Origin: Chloroflexota bacterium
GTDB taxonomy: Bacteria; Chloroflexota; Anaerolineae; UBA4142; SHND01
DNA: 49,058 nt
Reading direction: 5' to 3'
Assembly: GCA_029778615.1 (NCBI GenBank)
Contig: JAKOPZ010000079.1
Location: 1 to 49,058, forward strand
The notes beneath the pieces are model-generated. The model saw only the letters and a program-made list of their open reading frames with translations. It ran no database searches and had not been told where the DNA came from. Below, in pieces: positions 34,354 to 43,866 of this stretch. Within the stretch, counting starts at the first letter, position 1; every line of letters begins with the position of its first letter. The position numbers were made by a program, and so were the translations under genes.

Positions 34354-34384
34354 TGTAGGGGCGGGTCAGTGACCCGCCCCTACA
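34354..34384. repeat. Perfect 14-bp palindrome after the binding-protein gene
   Basis: TGTAGGGGCGGGTC (34354-34367) and GACCCGCCCCTACA (34371-34384) flank a 3-nt loop. A strong hairpin at this place could protect the upstream mRNA or lower permease expression. An A-rich stretch, not a T run, follows. Confidence 0.85.
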
Positions 34385-34401
34385 ACAGAAAAAAAATTTT
34401 C

Positions 34402-35301
34402 ATGGCTACTGCACGCGCCCTTACCGCCCAACCTGCCCCCCCTGCCGCCGCCAAACGCCGCGACCTCAGCGGATTGTTTGGTTATGTTCTCATTGCGCCG
34501 CCCGTCGCCATCATGCTGCTGCTGATTTTTTATCCGGCGATTGAAGCGGTCATCGAGACCATCTTTGTCTCGGACGCGCAAACCGGGCAGACCACGCTTT
34601 CACTTCAAAACTATATCGCGTTTTTTCAAGACCCCATCCTGCGCGCGAACCTTACCTTTACCGTTTTGGTCACGCTTGCAACTGTGTTCATGTTGTTCGT
34701 CGTCGGCTATCCGCTCGCGATGTATTTGCGTTTTTCCAAAAGCAGACTCGCGGGCACGGTCCAGGTTCTGACGCTCTTTCCTTTGTTTGTGCCGGGCGTC
34801 ATCCTCGCGTTCGCGCTGATTCGTTTTCTCGGCACCCACGGCATGTTCGATACGCTGCTGGGCATCGTCGGCATTTCGGGTTATCGCACCCCGTATTTGC
34901 AGCCGCAGGGGATTGTCATCGCGCTGGTCTGGGAACACATTCCGTTTACCGTTTTGGTGTTGACCGCAGGTTTGCGCCAAGTAGAAGATGCGGTAATTGA
35001 GAGCGCGCGCGACGTGGGCGCGAGCGGCTGGCAAATTTTTACGCGCATCCTACTGCCCTTGACCACGCGTTCGGCGCTGATTGTGTTTTGTCTGAATGTC
35101 ATCGGCGTGTTTGGCGCGTTCACGCTGCCGTATTTGCTCGGTCCCGCGCAGCCGATGATGATGGGCGTCTCGATGCAGCAAGCATTCAATAATTATCAAG
35201 ACCGTATTGGCGCATTGACCCAAGCGGTTCTCACATTTCTCATTTGTGCGGCGGTGGGCGTGCTGTATGTGCGCACGATTACGCGTCCGCGTGAACGCTA
35301 A
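34402..35301 (+). CDS. ABC transporter permease 1
   Basis: This 299-residue inner-membrane permease of the PotB/FbpB type has about six membrane helices (first at about 26-46 after a Pro/Ala-rich N-terminus) and an EAA loop (ESARDVGASGWQIFTRILLPL) that contacts the ATPase. ATG 34402 starts after the palindrome. No clear ribosome binding site is seen, so expression may be lower than the binding protein. It overlaps the second permease by one base. Confidence 0.92.
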   Translation: MATARALTAQPAPPAAAKRRDLSGLFGYVLIAPPVAIMLLLIFYPAIEAVIETIFVSDAQTGQTTLSLQNYIAFFQDPILRANLTFTVLVTLATVFMLFVVGYPLAMYLRFSKSRLAGTVQVLTLFPLFVPGVILAFALIRFLGTHGMFDTLLGIVGISGYRTPYLQPQGIVIALVWEHIPFTVLVLTAGLRQVEDAVIESARDVGASGWQIFTRILLPLTTRSALIVFCLNVIGVFGAFTLPYLLGPAQPMMMGVSMQQAFNNYQDRIGALTQAVLTFLICAAVGVLYVRTITRPRER

Positions 35302-36170
35302 TGGCAACTCTAACGTCTGCAACGCCAACGCGCGAGATGGCGCTCAACCCGACGCTCCTGTGGAAAAGAATGCGCCGTGAACTCTTGAGCGTGGTCCTCG
35401 TCGTCGTGCTGTTCATTGTCATCATCGGTCCCATGCTCACAGTGATTTTTTGGGCATTCGCCGAACAATGGCGTTATCCTTCGCTCGTGCCAACCAAATG
35501 GGGTTTGTCGTATTGGCAAGAAACACTCACGCGCGCGGATGTAACCGCCGCGCTGCCGTTGAGCATCGGACTCGCCACCATTGTCACCTTTCTTTCGGCG
35601 GTCATTTGCTTGCCCGCGTCGTACGCGTTTGCGCGCATGAATTTTCCGGGGCGGCAAGGATTTTTGCTTTCCTTTCTCGCAACGAACGCGTTTCCCCGTT
35701 TCGGGTTATACGTGAGCATTGCCGTCGTGTTTTTTCGCCTGAATCTCATCGGCACACTACCTGGTGTGATTTTGATTCAAATTGTGAACACGCTGCTTTT
35801 GATGATTTGGATTCCGACGGCGGCGTTTCAAAACATTGACCGTTCGCTGGAAGAAGCGGCGCTCGATGTGGGGGCCTCGCGCGTGCGCGTCTTTTTGCAG
35901 ATTACACTGCCGCTCGTGCTGCCCGCACTGAGCGCGGCGATTCTTTTGACCTTTGTGAGCACATTTTACGAAGCGCAGGGCGCGCTGATTATCGGCGTGC
36001 CAAATATTCAAACAATGCCCGTGTTGATGTATTCCATTATCAACAGCCAAGTCATTGTGCAGTATGGCGCGGTGATTTCACTGGTGTTGTGGCTGCCCTC
36101 ACTGTTGCTGCTCACGTTTGCCCAACGCTTTGTGCGCGGCAATACCATCTCGGCGGGGTTTGGAGTATAA
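35301..36170 (+). CDS. ABC transporter permease 2
   Basis: This 289-residue PotC-type permease has six membrane helices and the EAA loop EEAALDVGASRVRVFLQ. The TAATG overlap with the first permease shows coupling. Three bases separate it from the ATPase gene. Confidence 0.92.
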   Translation: MATLTSATPTREMALNPTLLWKRMRRELLSVVLVVVLFIVIIGPMLTVIFWAFAEQWRYPSLVPTKWGLSYWQETLTRADVTAALPLSIGLATIVTFLSAVICLPASYAFARMNFPGRQGFLLSFLATNAFPRFGLYVSIAVVFFRLNLIGTLPGVILIQIVNTLLLMIWIPTAAFQNIDRSLEEAALDVGASRVRVFLQITLPLVLPALSAAILLTFVSTFYEAQGALIIGVPNIQTMPVLMYSIINSQVIVQYGAVISLVLWLPSLLLLTFAQRFVRGNTISAGFGV

Positions 36171-36173
36171 CGC

Positions 36174-37358
36174 ATGGCAACCCTCGAACTCATCGGACTG
36201 ACAAAGAAATTTGCGGCGAACAATGCCGCGGCGGTTCATGACGTCAACCTCAACGTCGGCGACGGCGAATTCTTGTGCATTCTTGGTCCGTCGGGCTGCG
36301 GCAAATCCACCACCCTACGCATGATTGGCGGCTTTGAAGAACCAACGGCGGGCGATGTGCGGATTGACGGACAATCCGTCGTTGAACTGCCGCCAAATCG
36401 CCGTCCCACCGCGATGGTGTTTCAAAAGTACACGCTGTGGCCCCACATGCGCGTCTTTGACAATATCGCGTTCGGAATGCGCTTGCATCACGTCCCCAAG
36501 GAGCACATTGACCGCGATGTAAAGAACGCGCTGCAAATGGTTGGCTTGTCCGGGTACGAGCAGCGCTATCCTTCGCAACTGTCCGGCGGTGAACAACAGC
36601 GCGTGGCCCTCGCGCGCGCGCTCGTTTTGCAGCCGAAAATTTTGCTGCTCGACGAACCATTCAGCAATCTCGACGCGCTCTTGCGCGTGCGCTTGCGCGA
36701 AGAATTGCACGCGATTCAGCGCCGCATTCAAATCACCGCCATCTTTGTCACGCATGACCAAGAAGAGGCGCTCTCGCTCGCCGACCGAATTGCCGTGATG
36801 AACGCGGGACATTTGGAACAGCTCGACCAACCATCACAAATTTATGCGTATCCCAAAACCTTGTTCGTCGCCGATTTTATTGGCGTGATGAATATCTTTA
36901 ACGCGACGCGCACCGGGGATTCGCTGCGCGTGGGACAATACGCGCTCAAGGGCGCGACGGGCGTGAGAGGGGACAGCAACCTCAGCATTGCGGTGCGCCC
37001 CGAAGATTTTACTTTTGGCGCGCCAACCGACTCGCATAATTCGACAGAAATGTGGCGCGGCGTCATTGACCAATCCATTGACCTCGGACATTATCGCAAA
37101 GTGCTCGTCGTCGTGCCGGGACTGTTTGAAAATGAAACCACCGCACTCGCGCATCGCTTGAAAGTGTACATGCCCAAATCGGCAGATGCGAAAGAGGGCG
37201 ATTCGATTGCGTTGTATCCGACGCGCTATCTCGTATATACCGACCACACGCAGCCGATTGAAGTACGAAACCAAGCTCTCAGGACATCCGATGAAACTCG
37301 CCGCGACGACCTCTCCAGCGTTGCTGTCTCTTCTGACGCACTCGCAAATTCCGGTTGA
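36174..37358 (+). CDS. ABC transporter ATP-binding protein
   Basis: This 394-residue ATPase of the PotA/FbpC/MalK type has Walker A GPSGCGKST (about 38-46), signature LSGGEQQRVALARAL (about 136-150), Walker B LLLDEPFSNLDA and a C-terminal TOBE-like regulatory domain (about 240-360). It is coupled to the permeases. Its last 68 bases overlap the next gene in another frame, and its C-terminal tail after about residue 370 has no family counterpart. Confidence 0.94.
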   Translation: MATLELIGLTKKFAANNAAAVHDVNLNVGDGEFLCILGPSGCGKSTTLRMIGGFEEPTAGDVRIDGQSVVELPPNRRPTAMVFQKYTLWPHMRVFDNIAFGMRLHHVPKEHIDRDVKNALQMVGLSGYEQRYPSQLSGGEQQRVALARALVLQPKILLLDEPFSNLDALLRVRLREELHAIQRRIQITAIFVTHDQEEALSLADRIAVMNAGHLEQLDQPSQIYAYPKTLFVADFIGVMNIFNATRTGDSLRVGQYALKGATGVRGDSNLSIAVRPEDFTFGAPTDSHNSTEMWRGVIDQSIDLGHYRKVLVVVPGLFENETTALAHRLKVYMPKSADAKEGDSIALYPTRYLVYTDHTQPIEVRNQALRTSDETRRDDLSSVAVSSDALANSG

Positions 37359-38091
37359 TTACATTGAAGTAAATGGCGAAGAAACAATCGCCGCGCTCCA
37401 AGATGCGCTTGCACTTCGCCCCGTCCTCTTGCACGATATCTCGTACGATGTTTGGTTAAACTACGAGAATCCTTTCGACGCCGCCACGATGTCCAAAGCG
37501 CGCGCCATGATTGAAATGGCACGCCCGCCGTGGCATTCAACGGGCATTGGCGCGAGCGCGGAACCGCAAGGGCACACGACCGAGTACTGGCGCGGTGCGC
37601 CCGAGAGCGCGCTGCAGCCGCGCGAGGTCGCGCTTGCAAATATCGTGCGCAACGGCAAGTGGCTCAAAGCATGGCTCGGCGATATTCCACTGCTCCTCGA
37701 AAATTTCAATTATCATCCCACCAACGCATACGAATACATTTGCGAGCCCGAAACGTTCAGCCGCTTGATTGACGAAATCGGCGCGGACGTTTTGCTCGAC
37801 CTCGCGCACGCGCAAATCAGCGCGTTCAACATGGGCTGGAAAAATCCGCGCGCGTACCTGGAACGTTTGCCGCTGCACAAGGTTGTCGAAATTCACATCA
37901 ATCATCCGTACAACGACAATAGCAAACAAATGCTCGACCGCCACTTGCCGATTGGCGAAAGCGATATTGAATTGTTGCGTTGGGTGCTGGAACGCGCGCC
38001 CAAGGTGCAGGTGATAAATTTGGAATCGGACAAGCCGAGTGAGGACGCGTTGGAAGAGGAAGTGAGATTGGTGAAAGAGGTGATTGGTTAA
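37291..38091 (+). CDS. DUF692-family TIM-barrel protein
   Basis: This 266-residue protein fits DUF692, the family of MbnB and TglH, which are multinuclear-iron oxygenases that modify cysteine in small peptides. Matching segments are LLHDISYD near the start, LLENFNYHPTNAYEY, LLDLAHAQISAFNMG and EIHINHP with Asp/His/Glu ligands. ATG 37291 has AGGA six bases upstream and starts inside the ABC ATPase gene (68-base overlap). No precursor peptide or DUF2063 partner is seen near it. Its setting in an importer operon beside PHP and GDPD genes is unusual for the family. Confidence 0.7.
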   Translation: MKLAATTSPALLSLLTHSQIPVDYIEVNGEETIAALQDALALRPVLLHDISYDVWLNYENPFDAATMSKARAMIEMARPPWHSTGIGASAEPQGHTTEYWRGAPESALQPREVALANIVRNGKWLKAWLGDIPLLLENFNYHPTNAYEYICEPETFSRLIDEIGADVLLDLAHAQISAFNMGWKNPRAYLERLPLHKVVEIHINHPYNDNSKQMLDRHLPIGESDIELLRWVLERAPKVQVINLESDKPSEDALEEEVRLVKEVIG

Positions 38092-38094
38092 AAA

Positions 38095-39489
38095 ATGGAA
38101 ACCTTTCACGTACAGTTTACGCGCACTCTAACTTCCGCCGACGTCAAACAAAACATCCCCTTTTCGTTTTCCGTCCCCAAAGGCACAACGCAAATCACCA
38201 TTCGCCTCTCGTTCTCGCCGTGGATTGTGGATGGGCGCAAGAACATGCTCACGCTCAGCGTGTTCGACCCACACGGCTGGCGCGGCGCGGGACATCGGCA
38301 CGGCGAACAACATGATGTAATCATCCATACGGTGTCTGCGACACCGGGCTATCGCGCGGGCGAAATTCACGCGGGTGAATGGACGGTTGTCGTTGATACC
38401 CACCTCATCATGCCAAACGTACCGCTTTCGATTCAACTCGAAATCGCGGGAACGGATGATGTTGTCGAAGGTTCGCCGCAAGTGTGGACGCGCGCGGAAC
38501 ATCGCGCACGCGCACGCGGTTGGTATCGCGGCGATTTGCACGCGCACACGATTCATTCCGACGCGGCTTGGGACGTTCCCGATTTGCTCGCGTGGGCAAA
38601 AACGAATCAACTCGATTTCTGCACGTTGAGCGACCACAACAGCGTTTCAGGACTGCCGCGCATGGACGCGTTAAACAGCGCTGAATTGTTGACGATTGGC
38701 GGCTCGGAGTTGACGACGTTTTGGGGACACGCGCTCGCGCTCGGTTTGCGCGAATGGGTGGACTGGCGCGTGCGCGCGGCGAATCATGCGTACGGCGAAC
38801 GCACGATGAACCACATTGCCGATGAGGTGAACGCGCGCGGCGGCTTGTTCATCATCGCGCATCCGTGTTCCGTCGGCGACCCGCAGTGCACGGGCTGTCG
38901 CTGGATGTACGAAACGATGATGCCCGGCAACGCGCCCGCAGTGGAAGTATGGAATGAACATTGGGCGAGTCCGAGCGATAACAATGAGGACGCGTTGGCG
39001 CTCGCGTTCGATTGGCTCAATCAAGGGCATCGCCTCGCGCTCACGGCGGGGACAGACAATCATGGACGCAGTGCTGAGCAAACACGCGAGCCGTACGGCT
39101 TTAATGTTGTCTATGCCGACGAGTTGTCCGAACGCGAAATCTTGAACGCTATTCGCGCAGGACATTTGTATCTCAGTTCGGGACCCGCGCTCGAATTGAC
39201 CGCCAGCGCGGGCGACACGCGCGCAATGCTCGGCGATGTGTTGAATGTGAACGATGGCGCGCCGGTCCGCGTAACCGCGCAGTGGAATCATTCTCCCGCG
39301 CACGCGCAGCTCGCGTTGATTGTGGACGGCGTTCCGCGCGAAACGTGCACGGCAAACGAGAACGGTGCGCAAGAATGGCAATTAACAGGCGGGCGCGAAC
39401 GTTGGGGTCTCGTCACGCTGCGCGATGAAAATGGCGTGATGCTGGCATTGACGAATCCGATTTATTTCGATAGCCGAGATAAAAAATGA
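38095..39489 (+). CDS. PHP-domain metallohydrolase (CehA/McbA type), second copy
   Basis: This 464-residue relative of the protein at 28705 has the same layout: a beta-rich N-terminal part (about 1-140) and a PHP domain with DLHAHTIHSDA, SDHNSVSG, GSELTTFWGH, IIAHPCSVGD and AGTDNHG motifs. A Cys-containing loop, GDPQCTGCRWMYE, is special to this copy. It starts four bases after the DUF692 gene. A bidirectional terminator directly follows, so it ends the importer operon. It probably handles a phosphate ester brought in by the importer (inference). Confidence 0.88.
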   Translation: METFHVQFTRTLTSADVKQNIPFSFSVPKGTTQITIRLSFSPWIVDGRKNMLTLSVFDPHGWRGAGHRHGEQHDVIIHTVSATPGYRAGEIHAGEWTVVVDTHLIMPNVPLSIQLEIAGTDDVVEGSPQVWTRAEHRARARGWYRGDLHAHTIHSDAAWDVPDLLAWAKTNQLDFCTLSDHNSVSGLPRMDALNSAELLTIGGSELTTFWGHALALGLREWVDWRVRAANHAYGERTMNHIADEVNARGGLFIIAHPCSVGDPQCTGCRWMYETMMPGNAPAVEVWNEHWASPSDNNEDALALAFDWLNQGHRLALTAGTDNHGRSAEQTREPYGFNVVYADELSEREILNAIRAGHLYLSSGPALELTASAGDTRAMLGDVLNVNDGAPVRVTAQWNHSPAHAQLALIVDGVPRETCTANENGAQEWQLTGGRERWGLVTLRDENGVMLALTNPIYFDSRDKK

Positions 39490-39513
39490 GGCGAGCATTT
39501 TGCTCGCCTTTAT
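39489..39513. terminator. Bidirectional terminator between convergent genes
   Basis: AGGCGAGC (39489-39496) and GCTCGCCT (39502-39509) form an 8-bp stem with loop ATTTT, followed by TTATCTTT. On the other strand A-rich codons at the end of the PHP gene give a T run. It fills the gap between the two genes. Confidence 0.85.
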
Positions 39514-40421
39514 CTTTGATTCAAAATTTGTCCGAGCGCGCGCGGTGTGTTCGTCGTGAATAAATCACAGCCCGCGTCGCGCAACAGCACGGCATTCTCA
39601 ACCGCCGTCGCGTTGGTCACATCCATCGTCCACGCGTCCAGTTTGATGTTCTGCGCGTGCAATGTATTCGCCCAATTAAAGCCGTCGCGTAGAGATTGTG
39701 CCAGCAGGGTGTGCTCGATATAGAAAACACTGACATCGGGCACCAGTCCAATTAAACTCTCACAGCGGTCGCGCAAATAATCTGCCGTCTTCCACAAACG
39801 CCGCGTCGCGAGCATGTGGTCGTCATAATAGCCGTACGCGCCGCGCTGTTTTGGAAAGGCGCGCGGGTCGCGCACTTTATCCGCCGGTTCCCAATCTATA
39901 TAGTACATCGCATCAAACCCGAGCCGCAGCCACGGCGCCAGCCGGCGAATTTTTCGCAATTGCCAATCGGCGCCGCTGCTGACGAGCACGCGTTCGCCGA
40001 GCGGTTGAATGAGCTCGACAAGACGATAGAGTGGTTCGTCACCTGGCAGCGGAATCACATTTTTGAAATCGAGCTGCAAACGACTCGCGCCGCCGCGCGC
40101 TTGAAACAGCGCGACGACATCACTCAACAGGGCGACGGGATAATTGGTCACGACATTTTTTTGTTTGATAAACAATGCGCGCGCGTTATCCGGCGCACAG
40201 GCGGCAACCGCGCCGTGTCCGTTCGTTTCCGCTTCGAGCAAGTCATCATGCACGAGCAAATAATCGGAATGCGCGAGCGCGGTCACATCAATTTCAATAA
40301 ACGCCGCGCCCGCGTCGAGACATGCTTGAATCGCTTGGAGCGAGTTGGGCGGCGCGGCTTGATTGTCCAGCGCTGCCATGTGATGCACAATCGTCGGGGT
40401 TGAGATGTTTAGAATGGGCAT
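39510..40421 (-). CDS. Degenerate glycerophosphodiester phosphodiesterase-like protein
   Basis: This 303-residue protein has the GDPD barrel: EIDVTALAHSD, LLVHDD, LQLDFKN and the C-terminal GCDLFTTNTPRALG. The usual HRG start motif is replaced by VHHMAA, so the catalytic Arg position is Met, and PENT is replaced by PPNS. It may have changed specificity or be inactive. A second, intact GDPD is at 32108-32821. It is monocistronic and convergent with the importer operon. Confidence 0.82.
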   Translation of the reverse strand: MPILNISTPTIVHHMAALDNQAAPPNSLQAIQACLDAGAAFIEIDVTALAHSDYLLVHDDLLEAETNGHGAVAACAPDNARALFIKQKNVVTNYPVALLSDVVALFQARGGASRLQLDFKNVIPLPGDEPLYRLVELIQPLGERVLVSSGADWQLRKIRRLAPWLRLGFDAMYYIDWEPADKVRDPRAFPKQRGAYGYYDDHMLATRRLWKTADYLRDRCESLIGLVPDVSVFYIEHTLLAQSLRDGFNWANTLHAQNIKLDAWTMDVTNATAVENAVLLRDAGCDLFTTNTPRALGQILNQR

Positions 40422-40662
40422 AGGCAGGTTTGTTTTTTTCTTTGTGTTGAATTCTCCGGACGTTTATTCTCGCTGTATTGAATAAAAAATCAATTGGGCG
40501 CCAACGCTCGCTAGTGCATCATCAAACAAGCTCTTGGCATCCACGCGCAAGAACTCGTCTAGAAATCGGTCTTAGCTCAACGCGCACTCACCACAAGTTG
40601 GTTAAGGATGCACCAGCCGGCGCGAGCGAGGCAAAAAGATTTTAGCGCAACATTTACCATGT

Positions 40663-40668
40663 TATAAT
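40663..40668 (+). promoter_or_regulatory. Extended -10 promoter of the transporter-HEAT gene
   Basis: TATAAT (40663-40668) is preceded by TG at 40660-40661 (extended -10). The -35 region is poor. The rest of the 270-base region from 40422 shows no gene. Confidence 0.65.
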
Positions 40669-40691
40669 TTTCTTGTCATCGGAGACACATC

Positions 40692-43600
40692 ATGCGCAGC
40701 GTGCGGGCATTGGCGGGGGTTCTTGAATTTCGGGCGGGGGAACGCCGTCTCGTCGCTTTGCTCTTGTTGGAATATTTTTTTATCGGCATCAGCTCGGTCT
40801 TTACGCAATCCGCCGCGTTTGCTCTCTTTCTCTCCAAGTTCGGTTCGGACGCTCTGCCGTATTCCTATCTTTCGGTTGCCGTCGGCGCGTCGGCGATTGC
40901 TTTTCTTTACCTCAAGGTCAGCGAACGTTTTTCCATCTCCACCAGTCTCATCCTCAATTTGAGCACACTCGCGCTCATCAGTCTTTTGCTCTGGTTTGGA
41001 TTGATACAAACCGATGCGCCCTGGCTGGTCTTTGCGCTGCCGGTGTGGTTTCAAATTATCGCAAACCTCACCGCGCTCGCGTTATGGACGCTGGCGGCGC
41101 GGCTGCTCGACGTTCGGCAGGGGAAACGCCTTTTCGGCTTGATTGGTTCCGGCAATTGGGTCGCGGTGGCGGCAAGCGGCTTTTTGGTCGCGCCGATTGT
41201 TGCATGGCTCGGCACCACGAACCTTTTGCTTTTGGCTGGGTTGGCGCTCTTGGGCGCGCTGGCATTTCAAATTATCATTTTGAATGAACATCGCGAGCAA
41301 TTGGCATCCTCTGCCCCCGCGCGCGCGACGACGCGACGTTCCGCAGATTCCACACCGGGACTCTTGAAAAATCGCTATCTCCGCTCGATTCTCTTGCTCA
41401 TAAGTTTGGTATGGATTGGGTTCTTTTTCATTGACAATATCTTTTATGATGTCGCGGCAACGCAGCTCGCGAATGTAAATCAACTGGCGAGTTTCATTGG
41501 CACGTTGAACGCTGTGATTGGCATCATCGGTCTGCTGACGACCACGTTTATTACCGGTCCGGTCATTAGCCGCATCGGGGTCGGCAACAGTTTGTTGATT
41601 CTGCCGGGCATTGTGACTATCACCACCGCGCTGGTTGCCATGACGGGCGCGTTCGCGCAAATCGGACTTGTACTCTTTGTGCTTGCCTCGCTCACCAAAT
41701 CGCTCGATGTAGCGCTTGGCTTTACCCTCGACCTCTCGGCGCGCGCGATTCTTTACCAGCCGCTCGCGGCGACGCAGCGCGCGCGGATTCAAACCATCGC
41801 CGACGGAATCACCCAGCCCATTTCCATTGGCATCGCGGGGATGCTGCTGTTGGTTTTTAACACGTGGCTCGCGTTCAATGCCGTGCAGTTGGCATTACTC
41901 TTTCTCGTCATCGGCGCAGCGTGGTTGACGATTGCATTCCGCTTGCGTCGCCAATACCCACTTGCGTTGGTGGAGGCATTGGCAAAACGTCAGCTGGGTG
42001 AACAACCAAACGTTCAGCCCGACCACACCTCGATTGCGGTGTTACAACAAGCATTAACGAATCCACACGCAGGGACGGTGCTGTATGCGGCGCATTGTTT
42101 GGAGGAATTGGAACCGGGCGCGTTAGCCGATGCCCTGCCGCAACTCTTGGCGCATCCGTCTGCTCCGGTGCGGCGCGATGCGTTGGAGCGAATCGAACGA
42201 CAGCGTTTGACCCAAGCGTTGGCGCAACTGGAACAGCATCTTGCGACAGAGCCATCGGACGAATTGCTGGGAATGACTTTGCGTACACTGGCGCGTTTGG
42301 GCAACGCGTCCGAACGCGTCCACGTGGCAACATGGCTCACTCATGCGTCGCCGCTTGTCCGGCGCGGCGCGATACAAGGTCTGCTCGACAGCACGACAGC
42401 GGACGAACAACGCGCGGCGGAACGCGCGCTCCAAGAAATGGCGGCGTCGCCAAAGATTGATGAGCGTGAAATGGCGGCAGAGCTGCTCGGCGCGTTTTCA
42501 TCAAATCGTTATGAACCGCTTATGGTCGCGCTCTTGCATGACCCCGCCGCGAGCGTCCAACGCGCCGCGCTGCGGTCGGTTGCCCGATGGCATTCGCCTG
42601 CATTGTGGACGCTTGCGGTCAACGCTTTGGGAGTGCCCCGCCTGCGCCGCGCCGCAATGACTGCGCTCGCGGGCGGCGGTTCCGATGTGCTGCCATTTCT
42701 TCAAACTGCCTTTCGCGCACCCGACGCCGATTCAGAAACGCGCCAAGCGCTCGCTCAAGTTTGTGGAAAAATTGGCGGAGTGGGTGCAGTTGCGCTTCTC
42801 AAGGATTGGCTCGCCACACCGGACTCTTGTGCGCGCACGGCTGTCTGCGCCGCGCTGCATCATTTGAATTATCACGCCGATACGAACGACGAGGTACAAG
42901 TGCAGGCGCAGCTGCGGAACGAGATAGAGTATGCCGCGCGATTATGCGCAACCCTCGTTGATTTGGGAGAGGACCCCGCGCTTGTGTTATTGAACGCGGC
43001 GCTTGCGGCGGAGCTCAAGGGATGTCGAGACCGCGTACTCGAATTGGTCGCTTTTGTGTATGACCGCGCGGCGATGCGAAACGCGGGCAAAAATTTGAAA
43101 ATTGCCGCGTCCGAGAAACGCGCCTACGCGCTCGAAGTTTTGGATGTGACCCTGCCGCAAGCGTGGAAAGTGATTGTCTTGCCGCTCGCGGAAGGTCTTG
43201 CCCCCGCGCAAATGTTGAACAAGCTCGCGCCCCGTTTTCCGCAAACGCATTTGAGCCGCGCGGAACGACTGCGCGAAATCAGTACAACAGCGGCGTTATC
43301 CGGAAATGCGTGGCTGCAAGCCACCGCACGTTATGCTGCCGTCCGAATGGGACTCACAGGCGCGGAGACGCAAGCAGAGGGAGATGCTCTGATGTTTTCG
43401 ACTATCGAAAGGGTGCTGGTATTGAAAGGTGTTGATATTTTTGCCGAAACACCCGATGCAGTGCTTGCCGATGTGGCAACCGCATGTGACGAGCTGGTGG
43501 TCGCGCCAGATGAAACGATTTTTAACAAAGGCGATTTGGGTGAGAGTTTGTATGTCATTGTGTCAGGGCGCGTGCGCGTGCATGATGGCGCGGTGACGGT

Positions 43601-43856
43601 GAGTGAATTGGGTGAAGCGGATGTGTTTGGCGAGATGGCGCTGCTCGACCCGGAGCCGCGCAGCGCTTCGGTCACCGCGCTGGAAGAAACGCGCTTGCTG
43701 CGTCTGGCAGAAGAGCCCTTTCAAGAATTGTTGCAAGAGCAAAGTGAAATCGCGCAAAGCATCATCAAGGTTTTGACACGACGGCTGCGGGCGCGGATGC
43801 AAGACCTCACACGCGCGATAGAACGCAATGAACCCCAAATCCGACTTTCTCGTTGA
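40692..43856 (+). CDS. Transporter-like membrane protein with HEAT repeats and cyclic-nucleotide-binding domain
   Basis: This 1054-residue protein has three parts. Residues about 15-415 form about twelve membrane helices resembling the ATP/ADP carrier or MFS type. Residues about 430-900 hold HEAT-like helical repeats (LEELEPGALADALPQLL and similar). Residues about 935-1045 form a cyclic-nucleotide-binding domain with the phosphate-binding cassette FGEMALLDPEPRSASV, where the key Glu and Arg are kept, so cAMP or cGMP binding is likely. GGAG at 40681-40684 supports the start. The next gene, an HD-domain protein, starts ten bases after the stop. A ligand-gated transporter or a membrane cyclic-nucleotide sensor are both possible. 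Confidence 0.85.
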   Translation: MRSVRALAGVLEFRAGERRLVALLLLEYFFIGISSVFTQSAAFALFLSKFGSDALPYSYLSVAVGASAIAFLYLKVSERFSISTSLILNLSTLALISLLLWFGLIQTDAPWLVFALPVWFQIIANLTALALWTLAARLLDVRQGKRLFGLIGSGNWVAVAASGFLVAPIVAWLGTTNLLLLAGLALLGALAFQIIILNEHREQLASSAPARATTRRSADSTPGLLKNRYLRSILLLISLVWIGFFFIDNIFYDVAATQLANVNQLASFIGTLNAVIGIIGLLTTTFITGPVISRIGVGNSLLILPGIVTITTALVAMTGAFAQIGLVLFVLASLTKSLDVALGFTLDLSARAILYQPLAATQRARIQTIADGITQPISIGIAGMLLLVFNTWLAFNAVQLALLFLVIGAAWLTIAFRLRRQYPLALVEALAKRQLGEQPNVQPDHTSIAVLQQALTNPHAGTVLYAAHCLEELEPGALADALPQLLAHPSAPVRRDALERIERQRLTQALAQLEQHLATEPSDELLGMTLRTLARLGNASERVHVATWLTHASPLVRRGAIQGLLDSTTADEQRAAERALQEMAASPKIDEREMAAELLGAFSSNRYEPLMVALLHDPAASVQRAALRSVARWHSPALWTLAVNALGVPRLRRAAMTALAGGGSDVLPFLQTAFRAPDADSETRQALAQVCGKIGGVGAVALLKDWLATPDSCARTAVCAALHHLNYHADTNDEVQVQAQLRNEIEYAARLCATLVDLGEDPALVLLNAALAAELKGCRDRVLELVAFVYDRAAMRNAGKNLKIAASEKRAYALEVLDVTLPQAWKVIVLPLAEGLAPAQMLNKLAPRFPQTHLSRAERLREISTTAALSGNAWLQATARYAAVRMGLTGAETQAEGDALMFSTIERVLVLKGVDIFAETPDAVLADVATACDELVVAPDETIFNKGDLGESLYVIVSGRVRVHDGAVTVSELGEADVFGEMALLDPEPRSASVTALEETRLLRLAEEPFQELLQEQSEIAQSIIKVLTRRLRARMQDLTRAIERNEPQIRLSR

Positions 43857-43866
43857 GGAACCGCGC

